DNA from: Planctomycetota bacterium
GTDB lineage: Bacteria; Planctomycetota; Phycisphaerae; Phycisphaerales; UBA1924
Direction: 5' to 3'
NCBI GenBank assembly: GCA_033763975.1
Contig: JANRJM010000001.1
Coordinates: forward strand, 62,001 to 126,000
Length of the DNA: 64,000 nt
The translations under genes and the position numbers were made by a program. Under the pieces are notes generated by a model. It was given only the letters and a program-made list of their open reading frames with translations. It was not told where the DNA came from and did no database searches. How positions within the stretch are numbered: the first letter of the stretch is position 1; each line of letters begins with the position of its first letter. Positions 1 to 8,356 of the stretch are shown piece by piece.

Positions 1-635
1 ACGAGGGCGACCCCGCGCCCGCCGACCGCGCGCCGTGCGAGGCCAGCGGGAGCGTCACGTTCGGGTCGTTCAACCGGGCGGCGAAGATCAGCGCCCGCAC
101 CGTGGCCCTGTGGTCGCGCATCCTGGCCCGCGTGCCGGGGTCGCGCCTCATGCTCAAGAGCCGCGTGCAGTCCGAGGCGCTCAACCGCGACATCGCCCGG
201 CGAATCGCGTCGGACGGCGTTGATCCCGGGCGCATCGTCTTCTCGCCCTACGCCGCCGCGCACGCCGACCACATGGCGCTGTACCGCGATCTCGACGTCG
301 CGCTCGATTGCGTGCCCTACAACGGCACGACGACCACCTGCGAGGCGCTCGCCATGGGCGTGCCGGTCATCACGCTCGCGGGAAGCGTGCACCGTGCGCG
401 CGTCGGCGCCTCGCTGCTCTCCGCCGCGGGGATGCCCGACCTCGTGGCCGCGGACGACGACGCGTACGTCGACCTCGCGGCCTCGCTGGGCACAGATCGC
501 GCCCGCCTCGCCCAGACCCGCGCGCGCCTGCGAGCCGGGCTGCCCGGCTCGACGCTGCTCGACGCCGCCGGGTATGCCCGGCGGTTCGAGGCCGCGATGC
601 GCGGCATGTGGCGCGACGCGTGCGCCCAGCGCTGA
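1..635 (+). CDS. SPINDLY/OGT-family (GT41) glycosyltransferase, C-terminal part
   Basis: The window opens inside this gene; the frame is open from base 3 to a TGA at 633-635, so only about 210 C-terminal residues are visible. The residues FGSFNRAAKIS near the start and CVPYNGTTTTCEALAMGVPV further on match the nucleotide-sugar-binding C-terminal half of O-GlcNAc-transferase-like (GT41) enzymes, which add sugars to Ser/Thr of proteins. The usual N-terminal TPR repeats would lie upstream of the window. In flagellated bacteria such enzymes sometimes modify flagellin. A flagellin block lies just beyond the convergent xer gene, so flagellin glycosylation is possible but only an inference. Confidence 0.8.
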   Translation, partial: EGDPAPADRAPCEASGSVTFGSFNRAAKISARTVALWSRILARVPGSRLMLKSRVQSEALNRDIARRIASDGVDPGRIVFSPYAAAHADHMALYRDLDVALDCVPYNGTTTTCEALAMGVPVITLAGSVHRARVGASLLSAAGMPDLVAADDDAYVDLAASLGTDRARLAQTRARLRAGLPGSTLLDAAGYARRFEAAMRGMWRDACAQR

Positions 636-646
636 GGACGCCGGTC

Positions 647-1624
647 TCACGCCCGCGGGTGGTGTTTCGCGTGCACGCTCTTCAGCCGCGAGCGGTCGAC
701 GTGCGTGTAGATCTGCGTGGTGCCGATGTCGGCGTGCCCGAGCAGTTCCTGCACGACGCGCAGGTCCGCCCCGCCGATGAGCAGGTGCGTCGCGAAACTG
801 TGGCGCAGCGTGTGGGGGTGGACGTCGCGCAGCCCCGCCCGCACCGCGGCACGCCGCACGATCTGCCAGACCGCGACGCGTTCCAGGGGTCGCCCGGTCG
901 CCGAGAGCAGGAGACGCCCGCGATCGCGCCCGTCGGGGCGAAGCAGTCGCGGGCGGCAGTCGCGTCGGTACGCGTCGATCGCGTCGCGTGCCGGCTGGCC
1001 GAAGGGCACCAGGCGCTGCTTGTTGCCCTTGCCCGTCACGCGCAGCACGCCGAGCGTGTCGAGCACGTCGGCGTCCATCGCGCCGGCCGCTTCGCTGGCG
1101 CGCAGCCCGCTGCTGTACAAGAGTTCGAGCAGCACGCGGTCGCGCTGCCAGAGGGCCGGGGCGTCGTCGTCGTCGTCTCCGGGCGCGCACGCGTGGAGGA
1201 GCTTGCGGACCTGCGCGGGCGAGAGCACATCGGGCAGGCGCTTCCAGCGGTGGGGGCGCTCGAGGGGCTCGGTGGGGTCGCGGTCCAGGGCGCCGGTCGC
1301 GACGCACCAGCGGAAGAAGACGCGGATGGACGCCAGGTGGCGCGTGACGGAGGCGCCCCCCATGAGCCGCCGGGTCTTGAGGCCCGCGAGGTGCTGCGCG
1401 ACCGCGCGGGGCGTCGCGGCGTCCAGCGAGGTGCCCCCGTGGGCACCGAGGTCGCCCAGGAGCAGCAGCACGTCCCACCCGTACGCGGCGAGCGAGTTGG
1501 GGAGCAGCCCGCACTCCACGCGGAGGTAGGCCAGGAAGCGGTCGCGGACCTTCCGCAGGGCGGGCGGGAGGTCCTCGGGCCGCGGCGAGGGGACGTCGTG
1601 ATGTCTGGCGATGCGCGCGCCCAT
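647..1624 (-). CDS. Tyrosine recombinase of the XerC/XerD type
   Basis: A 325-residue site-specific recombinase that would cut and rejoin DNA through a tyrosine intermediate. Chromosome-dimer resolution at dif is the usual role of Xer proteins. An N-terminal SAM-like core-binding domain (FLAYLRVECGLLPNSLAAYG) precedes the catalytic domain. The catalytic residues are visible: Arg in SSGLRASEA, Lys in TGKGNKQR, HTLRHSFATHLL, and His plus Tyr in LLGHADIGTTQIYTHV. The start at 1624 (MGARIARHH) is preferred because the longer frame to 1660 would begin inside the flagellin terminator zone. There is no clear Shine-Dalgarno. XerC versus XerD cannot be decided from sequence alone. Its 3' end converges on the GT41 gene, 11 nt away. 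Confidence 0.9.
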   Translation of the reverse strand: MGARIARHHDVPSPRPEDLPPALRKVRDRFLAYLRVECGLLPNSLAAYGWDVLLLLGDLGAHGGTSLDAATPRAVAQHLAGLKTRRLMGGASVTRHLASIRVFFRWCVATGALDRDPTEPLERPHRWKRLPDVLSPAQVRKLLHACAPGDDDDDAPALWQRDRVLLELLYSSGLRASEAAGAMDADVLDTLGVLRVTGKGNKQRLVPFGQPARDAIDAYRRDCRPRLLRPDGRDRGRLLLSATGRPLERVAVWQIVRRAAVRAGLRDVHPHTLRHSFATHLLIGGADLRVVQELLGHADIGTTQIYTHVDRSRLKSVHAKHHPRA

Positions 1625-1662
1625 GCGAGCGGGAGTATCGGGCCGGGGCGGCCCGCGCAACG

Positions 1663-1690
1663 AAAAACGCCCCGGCGCGGGCCGGGGCGT
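1663..1690 (-). terminator. Rho-independent terminator after flagellin A
   Basis: On the minus strand a perfect 10-bp stem (ACGCCCCGGC with GCCGGGGCGT, loop of 4 nt, bases 1667-1690) is followed directly by TTTTT (1663-1667). It lies about 30 nt past the flagellin stop codon and separates the flagellar block from the xer gene. Confidence 0.85.
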
Positions 1691-1718
1691 GCGAGGTCAG
1701 GTGATGTCGTCGTCAGGC

Positions 1719-3263
1719 TTAGCCGAGCAGCGAGAGGGCCGACTGGGGCTGCTGATTCGCCAGGGCCAGGACGTTCGTCGAGGCGTTGACGAGGATCTGC
1801 GAGCGGGTCAGCTGGGCGGTCTCGGTGGCGAAGTCGCTGTCGCGGACGACGCTCTGGGCGGCGGCGGTGTTCTCGACCGCGATGCCCAGGCTGCGGATGG
1901 TCGCACCGACGGTGTTCTTCTGGAAGGCGCCCAGGCGGCCTCGCAGGCCCGAGGTCTGCTTGATCGCCTCGGACACGATCTTCTGGGCGTTGCCGAGGTC
2001 GGCCCCGTCAACCACGTTGTTGGTCTTGCCCGAGCCGAGGCTGTCGAGGTAGCCCAGGGACGAGTTGCCCAGCTTGCGGGCCGCCACGTCCTGGATGCCG
2101 ATCGAGACCTTGCCGGCGATGTCCACGCGACCCGCGAGCTGGAAGTCGGCGCCGCCGCCGGTGATCGAGAACGCCGGGTTGCTGCCCGAGCCGACGTTGC
2201 CCAGCGCCTGCGACTTGGCGGTGCTGAGCGAGACCTCGACGTCGAGGAAGTCGCTGTTGACGCGGAGGACCTTGCCGTTCGAGACCGCCGCGAGCCCGTT
2301 CACCGTGGCGCGGACGTTCTGACCGACGTCGCGCACCGCGTTGGTGGCGTTGGAGAAGGTCGAGGCGATCGTCGTGTTGTTCGAGTTGAAGGCGGCGGAC
2401 TGGCGGTTGTAGATGCCGCGCACCGGGGTGCTGGCGTCGCCGTTGCTCGTGCTGTTGATGCCGGCCGCGTTCACGACCTTCACCGACACGAACTCCGACG
2501 AGCCGAAGTCCTCGCTGCGGATCAGGATGCCCGTGCCCGACACCACCGCCTCGACGCCCGTGACGTCGGAGAACGAGTTGATCGCGTCGGTGATCTTGGC
2601 GAGCGTGGTGCCCGAGGAGAACGACAGCTCACGCGAGCCCTTGCTGCCCGCGATCTCCAGCACGAGCGCCGAGTTCGTGTTCAGGTTGACGTTCGACCCG
2701 CCCGCCGACAGGAACAGACCGGCCTGCTGGGCCGACGTCGTCACCTGGATGTCGACGTTCAGCGACGCGCCGGAGAACTTCGCCGCGTTCACGCGGTAGT
2801 CCGAGACGCCCGTCGCCACGCCCGAGACGCGGAAGTCGAAGTTGCCGTTCAGGAGCTTGATGCCCTGGAAGTTCGTCGAGGCGGCGACGCGGTCGATCGT
2901 CTGGAGGATCGAGTCGATCTGCAGCTGGTTCGCCTGCTTCTCTTCGAGCGAGAGACCGGCCTTGGACGCCGTGCTCGTCAGCAGGCCCTGCAGTTCGGTC
3001 AGCAGACCCGACACTTCCTGCAGGCCACCCTCGGCGATGTTCGCGACCTGGTCGGCGCGATCCGCGTTCGAGATCGCCTGGTTCAGCGCCTTCTGCTCCG
3101 AGCGAAGGTTCTCGCTGGCGATCAGCCCGGCGGGATCGTCCTTGCCGCGGTTGATCTTGAGACCCGTGCTCAGGCGCTCGAGGGCGACACCCAGGCTCTG
3201 GTTGTTCTGCCCGAGGACGCGCTGCGCGATCAGAGACTGGACATTCGTGTTGATGCGACCCAT
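1719..3263 (-). CDS. Flagellin A (intact)
   Basis: Major flagellar filament subunit, 514 residues, secreted by the flagellar type III apparatus. The conserved N-terminal D0/D1 helices (MGRINTNVQSLIAQRVLG, then LERLSTGLKINRGKDDPAG) and the C-terminal D0 helix (QILVNASTNVLALANQQPQ, ending SLLG) are both present. The variable middle (about residues 170-400) contains a module also found in flagellin B (TLAKITDAINSFSDVTGVEA). The start has a good GGAGG 6-7 nt upstream. It is the last gene of the flagellar block, behind csrA and flagellin B, with its own terminator. Three ACGGA motifs in its leader suggest CsrA control. A terminator after flagellin B implies it has its own promoter or is read through; no sigma-28 promoter is obvious. 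Confidence 0.95.
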   Translation of the reverse strand: MGRINTNVQSLIAQRVLGQNNQSLGVALERLSTGLKINRGKDDPAGLIASENLRSEQKALNQAISNADRADQVANIAEGGLQEVSGLLTELQGLLTSTASKAGLSLEEKQANQLQIDSILQTIDRVAASTNFQGIKLLNGNFDFRVSGVATGVSDYRVNAAKFSGASLNVDIQVTTSAQQAGLFLSAGGSNVNLNTNSALVLEIAGSKGSRELSFSSGTTLAKITDAINSFSDVTGVEAVVSGTGILIRSEDFGSSEFVSVKVVNAAGINSTSNGDASTPVRGIYNRQSAAFNSNNTTIASTFSNATNAVRDVGQNVRATVNGLAAVSNGKVLRVNSDFLDVEVSLSTAKSQALGNVGSGSNPAFSITGGGADFQLAGRVDIAGKVSIGIQDVAARKLGNSSLGYLDSLGSGKTNNVVDGADLGNAQKIVSEAIKQTSGLRGRLGAFQKNTVGATIRSLGIAVENTAAAQSVVRDSDFATETAQLTRSQILVNASTNVLALANQQPQSALSLLG

Positions 3264-3271
3264 CGTGAACC

Positions 3272-3332
3272 TCCGTGCTGCTCGCGAGCCTCCCCTTGCG
3301 GCGGAGGGCTCCGTGACCCGTTGAGGCTCCGT
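3272..3332 (-). promoter_or_regulatory. Candidate CsrA-binding leader of flagellin A
   Basis: The minus-strand leader holds three ACGGA motifs, at 3272-3276, 3310-3314 and 3328-3332. The first overlaps the Shine-Dalgarno (ACGGAGG). A[N]GGA is the core of known CsrA sites, and CsrA represses flagellin translation in FliW/CsrA systems. No convincing hairpin presents the first site; the second lies in a small CGGAG/CTCCG stem. The rest of the 346-nt gap between the two flagellins holds only the flagellin B terminator and no recognisable gene. Confidence 0.5.
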
Positions 3333-3541
3333 ACGCCGGCCTCATCGGCGGAGCCCGTGGCCGACGAGGCCCAGGGCTCGCGGAGGTCGGGTTCCGTCCC
3401 GCCCCCATTCCCGCCTGCCGGAACAAGCCCGGCAGGACCGGATTCGCATCGGGTACGCGGAAGCACCAGTTGAGCCGGACATGATCAGATTCCGCCACGA
3501 ATCTTCGGCCGCACGCCTCGGTCGGGGGAAGTACGGGTCCC

Positions 3542-3579
3542 AAAATGACGCCGCCGCCGGGCTCACGGGAGCCCGGCGG
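3542..3579 (-). terminator. Rho-independent terminator after flagellin B
   Basis: On the minus strand a perfect 11-bp stem (bases 3554-3564 with 3569-3579, loop of 4) is followed after a short GC spacer by TTTT (3542-3545). It sits 31 nt past the flagellin B stop. Confidence 0.75.
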
Positions 3580-3609
3580 GCGGTACGGTCGTCAAAGCTC
3601 GGGGATGCT

Positions 3610-5163
3610 CTAGCCGAGCAGCTGCAGCACCTGCTGGCTCTGCTGGTTCGCGAGCGTGAGCACCGACGTGCCCGCGCTCGAGAGGATCTGGGCCCTGGTC
3701 AGGCGGCTGGTCTCTTCCGCGAAATCCGCGTCGCGCAGGACCGAGTTGCTCGCCGTGAGGTTCTCGAACTGTGACTGCAGCGATCGCGTGTTGGTGTCGA
3801 GCACGTTCCGCTCGAACGCGCCCAGGCGCCCGCGCAGCACCGTGACCTCGTCGATCGCGGCGCCGAGGATGTCGCTCGCCGTCTTGAAGTTCCCCCGCTG
3901 CACCGACGCGGCGACGCTGTTCGCCTGCCCGTCCTTGAGCGAGCTGAGGTACTCCACCGTCCCGTTGACCAGCGTGGCGCCGAGCTTCGAAGCGGCGACC
4001 GACTGGATGCCCACGTTCGACTGCTGCAACGCCGTCACGTCCGGCCCGAGCTGGTACAGCGCGCCCCCGCCGGTGATGGTGAAGGTCGTGGGGGTGCCCG
4101 AGGGCGTGGTGGCGACCGCCGCCTTGAGCGTGAGGTCCAGCCCCAGGCTCGCCGAGTTGACCTTGATGCGCAGCCCGTTGCCCGTCGCGAGGTTCCCGTT
4201 GACGAGCGCCGCGACATCGCGCCCCTGGTCGCGGTCGGCGGTGGTGATGGTGCCGGCGCCGATGAGCGACGACCAGCCGAAGGGCGTGTTGGCCTCCACC
4301 GGCAGGTCGTCCTGGAACCGGTACGTCTGCCACGAGTTGCCCGTCGCCGGCGCGCCCAGGCGCTTCACCGAGACGAACGAGTTCGACCCGTAGTCGGTCG
4401 AGGTGAAGACGATGCCCGAGTTCGCGTCGTTGTTGATGAGCGAGGCGCGCACGCCCGTCAGCGAGGTCACGTTGTTCACGCCCTGCACGATCTTGCTCAG
4501 GGGCTGGCCCGACTGGATCGTGAGCGTCTCGACCCCGAACGGGCCGGCGACCTCCAGGGTGAGGGCCGACAGCGTCAGCCCGGGCGGGGTGGTCGAGCCG
4601 TTGTAGTACAGCCCGCCGGTCTGCGCGGAGGCGACGACATCGACCTCGACCTGCAGGCTCGCGGCGTTCAGGAAGCTCGCGGTGTTGACCTGCACCTTGG
4701 TGATCGCCGCCGCGTCCACCCCCGAGAGGGTGTAGTCGAGCGTGCCGTTGAGCAGCTTGAGCCCGCCGAAGGTCGCGGTGTTGGAGATGCGGGTGATCGA
4801 GTCGATCGCCGAGTCGATCTGGAGCTGGTTCGCGTCGCGCTCCGCCTGCGATGAGGCGCCGGTGTTCGCGGACTGGACGATGAGCGACCGGATGGAGTTC
4901 AGCAGGTCGTTGATCTAGGCGAGGGCGCCCTCGGTGGTCGAGATCATGGCGCTGGCCCGCGAGGAGTTCTTGATCCCCTGGTCCACGCCCTGCAGGTCCG
5001 AGCGGATCCGCTCGGAGATGATGAGCCCGGCCGGGTCGTCCTTGCCCCGGTTGATGCGAAGCCCCGTCGACAGTCGTTCCAGGCGGAGGTTCAGCTCCGA
5101 CGTGGTCCGTCCCAGGTTCGCCTGGGCGATGACGCTCGGGACGTTCGTGTTGATTCTGGCCAT
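3610..5163 (-). pseudogene. Flagellin B, interrupted by one in-frame TAG
   Basis: A second flagellin. Residues 1-82 (MARINTNVPSVIAQ onward, with STGLRINRGKDDPAG) read to a TAG at 4915-4917. The same frame then continues without any shift through INDLLNSIRSLI and NQLQIDSAIDSI to a normal flagellin C-terminus (VLTLANQQSQQVLQLLG, stop TAG at 3610-3612). Full length would be 517 residues. The stop falls in the conserved helix where flagellin A has GGLQEVSGLL, so the lost residue was probably Glu or Gln. Everything after the stop looks fully constrained, so this is a recent mutation, a sequencing error, or readthrough. If the stop is real, only an 82-residue peptide is made. The start has GGAGG within a candidate CsrA hairpin. 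Confidence 0.85.
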
Positions 5164-5165
5164 GG

Positions 5166-5181
5166 CAATCCTCCGTGATTG
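5166..5181 (-). promoter_or_regulatory. Candidate CsrA hairpin over the flagellin B ribosome-binding site
   Basis: On the minus strand CAATC-ACGGAG-GATTG forms a 5-bp stem that presents ACGGAG in a 6-nt loop, 2 nt before the flagellin B start codon. This is the textbook form of a CsrA site and it contains the Shine-Dalgarno. A second ACGGA lies about 20 nt further upstream (plus-strand tccgt near 5194). Confidence 0.6.
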
Positions 5182-5256
5182 AGGCTCAGCGCTTCCGTGC
5201 GTAAGGCAGGGCGGTCCGCCCTGCGAGGTTTACCGGGTGGGCGCGGGCGACGGGCC

Positions 5257-5595
5257 TCAGGCCCGCTTGACCGCGGCGGTGGTGATCGAGAGCGGCGCGG
5301 GCGACGGGCCCGGCCGGGGCGCCGGAGAGGCCAGACGCGACGCCGCGCCCCGCGCGGCCGACCGCGCCGGCCCCGGCGAGATCGCGCCCAGCGCCATGGC
5401 GTCCGCGCCCGGCAGGCGCGCCGCCTGTTCGTTCTCGCGCTTGATCGATTCGTACACCTCCTTGCGGTGCACGGCGATCCGTGTGGGCGCCGAGATCCCC
5501 AGACGGACCTTGTCCCCGCGGATGTCCACCACGGTGATCTCGATCTCGTCTCCGATCATGATGGTCTCGTCGCGCTGACGGGATAGAACCAGCAT
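5257..5595 (-). CDS. csrA: Carbon storage regulator CsrA with a C-terminal extension
   Basis: Post-transcriptional RNA-binding repressor. Residues 1-55 are a complete CsrA fold (MLVLSRQRDETIMIGD, VRLGISAPTRIAVHRKEVYE). The usual protein is 60-75 residues; this one has 112, with an Ala/Pro/Arg-rich tail of about 45 residues that has no recognisable fold. The start is well set: AAGGAG lies 7 nt upstream (5603-5608). It sits between fliW and the two flagellin genes. In this conserved arrangement FliW binds CsrA, flagellin titrates FliW, and CsrA blocks flagellin translation. The ACGGA motifs in both flagellin leaders fit that role. Confidence 0.95.
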   Translation of the reverse strand: MLVLSRQRDETIMIGDEIEITVVDIRGDKVRLGISAPTRIAVHRKEVYESIKRENEQAARLPGADAMALGAISPGPARSAARGAASRLASPAPRPGPSPAPLSITTAAVKRA

Positions 5596-5694
5596 GCATG
5601 AACTCCTTGCCGGGGCGTCCGTGCCCCGAGGCGCGCGCGACCGACCTGGCCGGTGCGCGGGAGGAGAGGTTGAAAAGGGTGTTCGCCACGTTCG

Positions 5695-6147
5695 CTACGC
5701 CGACACGGCCCGGCGCGTCGCGCCGTCCCCGACCTGCACCAGCGGGTGACGCGTCGTCCAACGCTTCTCCGCCAGCACCAGCTGCTCCCCCGTGCGGGTG
5801 AGCGTGTTCACGACCAGCGGGCCCTGGAGGTTGCCCGTCAGCATCTGCTCCACCTTGTTCACGATCACGAACACCTGCGCCTCCTCCAGGCGGTTCAGCT
5901 TCAGCTCCACCATCTGCTCCGGACGCACCGGCACCGAGAACTCCGGCACGAACAGGCTGGGGTCCGTCACCACGAACGCCAGGCTCGGCTCCTCCAGGCA
6001 CTGCAGCCAGAAGAAGCACGCGTCCTCCCCGGGCTCGAGCAGGCAGTACCGGGTGTACTGCGAGAACCCCAGCAACCCCTTCGGGAACTCGAGCACCCGG
6101 TCTTCCGGGATGTCCAGAACCCCGAACCGCGTCGTCCGAACTTCCAT
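5695..6147 (-). CDS. fliW: Flagellar assembly factor FliW
   Basis: A 150-residue cytoplasmic protein that, in characterised systems, binds flagellin and antagonises CsrA. The family pattern is clear: TTRFGVLDIPEDRVLEFPKG, LLGFSQYTRY, then ACFFWLQCLEEPSLAFVVTD, and PLVVNTLTRTGEQLVL near the end. The internal start at 6147 (MEVRTTRFG) is chosen over the longer frame to 6222 because FliW proteins begin here and a GGAG lies just upstream. The stop is TAG. It lies between flgL and csrA and completes a FliW-CsrA-flagellin module. Confidence 0.95.
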   Translation of the reverse strand: MEVRTTRFGVLDIPEDRVLEFPKGLLGFSQYTRYCLLEPGEDACFFWLQCLEEPSLAFVVTDPSLFVPEFSVPVRPEQMVELKLNRLEEAQVFVIVNKVEQMLTGNLQGPLVVNTLTRTGEQLVLAEKRWTTRHPLVQVGDGATRRAVSA

Positions 6148-6238
6148 GGCGCATGCTCCGCTGCGTCGGCCCCGGTGTGACGCGTGCGCCGGGGCCGAGC
6201 CGGCGACACGCCTCTTCCGCAATGATCCTCCCGGGCCG

Positions 6239-8296
6239 CTAGGCCAGGTAGTTCAGAATGCTCAGCTGCTGCGTCGACCCCGCCACCCGCAACGCCGCCT
6301 GCAACTGCGTCTCCAGCAGCGACAGGCGCGACGCGGCCTTTGCGAAGTCCGTGTCGCGCAGCTCGCTGCGAACCGCCTCGTCCGATGTCGCCCGATCCGT
6401 CTCGCGCACCAAGGCCGCCTCCACTCGCTGGGCGTATCCGCCGACCAGGCCCCGGGTGTCCGTGAGCGAGTCGATGGACGCGTCGAGCGAGAGCCCAGCA
6501 AGGGCCATGCCACGCGTGTCGTTCGCCCGCAGGGCGTCGCGCAGGTCGATCAGGTCGGAGAACAGCCCGTCCACGCGCACCTTTGCGCGATCCTCGCCCA
6601 CCAGTCCTGCGCTCGTCGCGTCGTACGTGCCGTGCAGCAGCCCCAGTTGCTCCGCCGCCGCCGAGTTGTTCCTCGCCTCCACCCGCAGGGGCTGGGTGAA
6701 CCCCGCGTCCTGACGCAGCACGATCGAGTTCGACCCCTCCGCCAGTTCCGCCACCAGCGCCGTCGAGGGCAGCCCCGCCGCGGCCAGTTCCGACTGGATC
6801 TCCGCGTTCATCCGGTCGAGCACCGTCTGCACCGTCGCCATGTCCTGGGGGCGAAGGTCGATCTCGATCGGGGTGCCCGACGCGTCGCCCAGCACGACGC
6901 GCATGTCCGCGTTCACCGTGCGCGTCGGCGTGTCAGTCAGCGGGTCGATCCGCCCGTCCACGATCGTGACGCCGCGCCCGAAGTTGAAGTCCGCGATCCG
7001 CGTCGCGCCCGTCATCGTCCGGATGCCCAGGCGCGTCGCCGTCGAGTTCTGTCCCACCACGTCCGTGATGGACATCGCCCCGGCCGAACCCGCCGCCGTT
7101 TCGCTCAGCACGTCCAGCGTCGCGCCGTCCAGGCCGATGAGCACCCGCACGCCCAGCCCGGCGCCCTCGATGGCGTTGCGGACATCGCCCAGCGTCTGCG
7201 CGTTCGACAGGTCCACCGTCACGGTCCGCGACGCGTTGCTCAGCGAGATCCGCCCCAGGCCCCCCGTCACGCCCGCCAGCGCCGACACCGGCGTCCGCCA
7301 CGTCAGCCGGGGACCGAGGTCCAGCCCGGCCGCGCTCGTCGGCGTGAAGGCGAACGCCGGGTCGCCCGTCAGCCCGAGGTCGCCCGCCACCGTCGCGGTG
7401 CCGATGTCAGAGAACTGCAGCGAGCCCCCCGACGCGACGTCGATCGACACGCCCTCCCCGGTCACGCTCACCCCGCCGGGCCCCAGAATCGTCACGCCCT
7501 GGTCCGTCTCGGCCTGGCGGATCGCGCTCGTCAGGCGCGTCACGACGTCGCCCACCGTGTCGGCGCCAGCCAGGTCGACGTCCACGCTCGCGCCGGCGTT
7601 GAACGAGAACCGCAGCGTGCCGGTGCCCACGCCCAGCCCGCGCGCCCCGCCCAGGTCGGCCAGGCGCGTGTCGAGCGTCAGGTTCGGGTCCAGGTCTACA
7701 TCGCCCCGCGTCCGCGCCGCGAGGCCCGTGATGGCGTTGCCGCCGCCCAGCGTCACCGGCACGCCCACGGGAAGGTCGAGGTCGGTCGTCAGCCCGCCGA
7801 TGCCCCCGACGAACCGGTACCCGCCGTACAGCTCGACGACCGGGGGCGAGCCAGTCCGCGTGCCGGCGAGCGCGTAGCCCGCGACGGACTGGCGGTTCGC
7901 CGTGTTGTACAGCGACTGGATCATCTGATCAAGGATGTTCGCCTGGGCGGCCCGCTCCTCGGCGTTCGAGGACGCGCTCATCTGCTCCGACGCGATCGAC
8001 TTGGCGTTCAGCCCCAGCGTGTGCGCCTCGGCGAAGATCGAGTCGAGCACGCCCAGCGCCGCGTCGGCGTGCGAGAAGTTCCGTTCGAGCTGCGCGCTCC
8101 GCTCCAGGCGCTCGTCGAGCACCGAGATCAGCGCCGACCGCACGATGTTGTCGCTGGGACGCCCGATCTCCACCCCCGACACAATCTGCTGCTGCACCCG
8201 CAGCAGGTCGAGGTTCGTCCGCCCGATCGTCCCCGACGCGATCGACGACCGCAGCAGGTTCGGCACGCGGGTCAGGTTGGAGGGAATCGTGGACAT
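6239..8296 (-). CDS. flgL: Flagellar hook-associated protein 3 (FlgL)
   Basis: Hook-filament junction protein, exported by the flagellar secretion system. The N-terminus (MSTIPSNLTRVPNLLRSS, then LLRVQQQIVSGVEIGRPSD) and the C-terminus (LRDTDFAKAASRLSLLETQL, ending SILNYLA) match the coiled D0/D1 parts of FlgL/flagellin. At 685 residues it is about twice the enterobacterial length. The extra 350-400 residues form a repetitive middle with flagellin-hook-IN-like stretches such as ADTVGDVVTRLTSAIRQAE and AQTLGDVRNAIEGAGLGV. It follows flgK by 60 nt and precedes fliW in the same orientation. Confidence 0.93.
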   Translation of the reverse strand: MSTIPSNLTRVPNLLRSSIASGTIGRTNLDLLRVQQQIVSGVEIGRPSDNIVRSALISVLDERLERSAQLERNFSHADAALGVLDSIFAEAHTLGLNAKSIASEQMSASSNAEERAAQANILDQMIQSLYNTANRQSVAGYALAGTRTGSPPVVELYGGYRFVGGIGGLTTDLDLPVGVPVTLGGGNAITGLAARTRGDVDLDPNLTLDTRLADLGGARGLGVGTGTLRFSFNAGASVDVDLAGADTVGDVVTRLTSAIRQAETDQGVTILGPGGVSVTGEGVSIDVASGGSLQFSDIGTATVAGDLGLTGDPAFAFTPTSAAGLDLGPRLTWRTPVSALAGVTGGLGRISLSNASRTVTVDLSNAQTLGDVRNAIEGAGLGVRVLIGLDGATLDVLSETAAGSAGAMSITDVVGQNSTATRLGIRTMTGATRIADFNFGRGVTIVDGRIDPLTDTPTRTVNADMRVVLGDASGTPIEIDLRPQDMATVQTVLDRMNAEIQSELAAAGLPSTALVAELAEGSNSIVLRQDAGFTQPLRVEARNNSAAAEQLGLLHGTYDATSAGLVGEDRAKVRVDGLFSDLIDLRDALRANDTRGMALAGLSLDASIDSLTDTRGLVGGYAQRVEAALVRETDRATSDEAVRSELRDTDFAKAASRLSLLETQLQAALRVAGSTQQLSILNYLA

Positions 8297-8356
8297 GCGT
8301 TCAACCGTCCGCCTCGCAAACCCCGTGCCGAGCGAAACTCCCCCGCCCGGCGCCCG

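Noticed and set aside
35-223. Short plus-strand frame overlapping the glycosyltransferase
   Set aside because: Out of frame with the recognisable FGSFN motif gene; a shadow.
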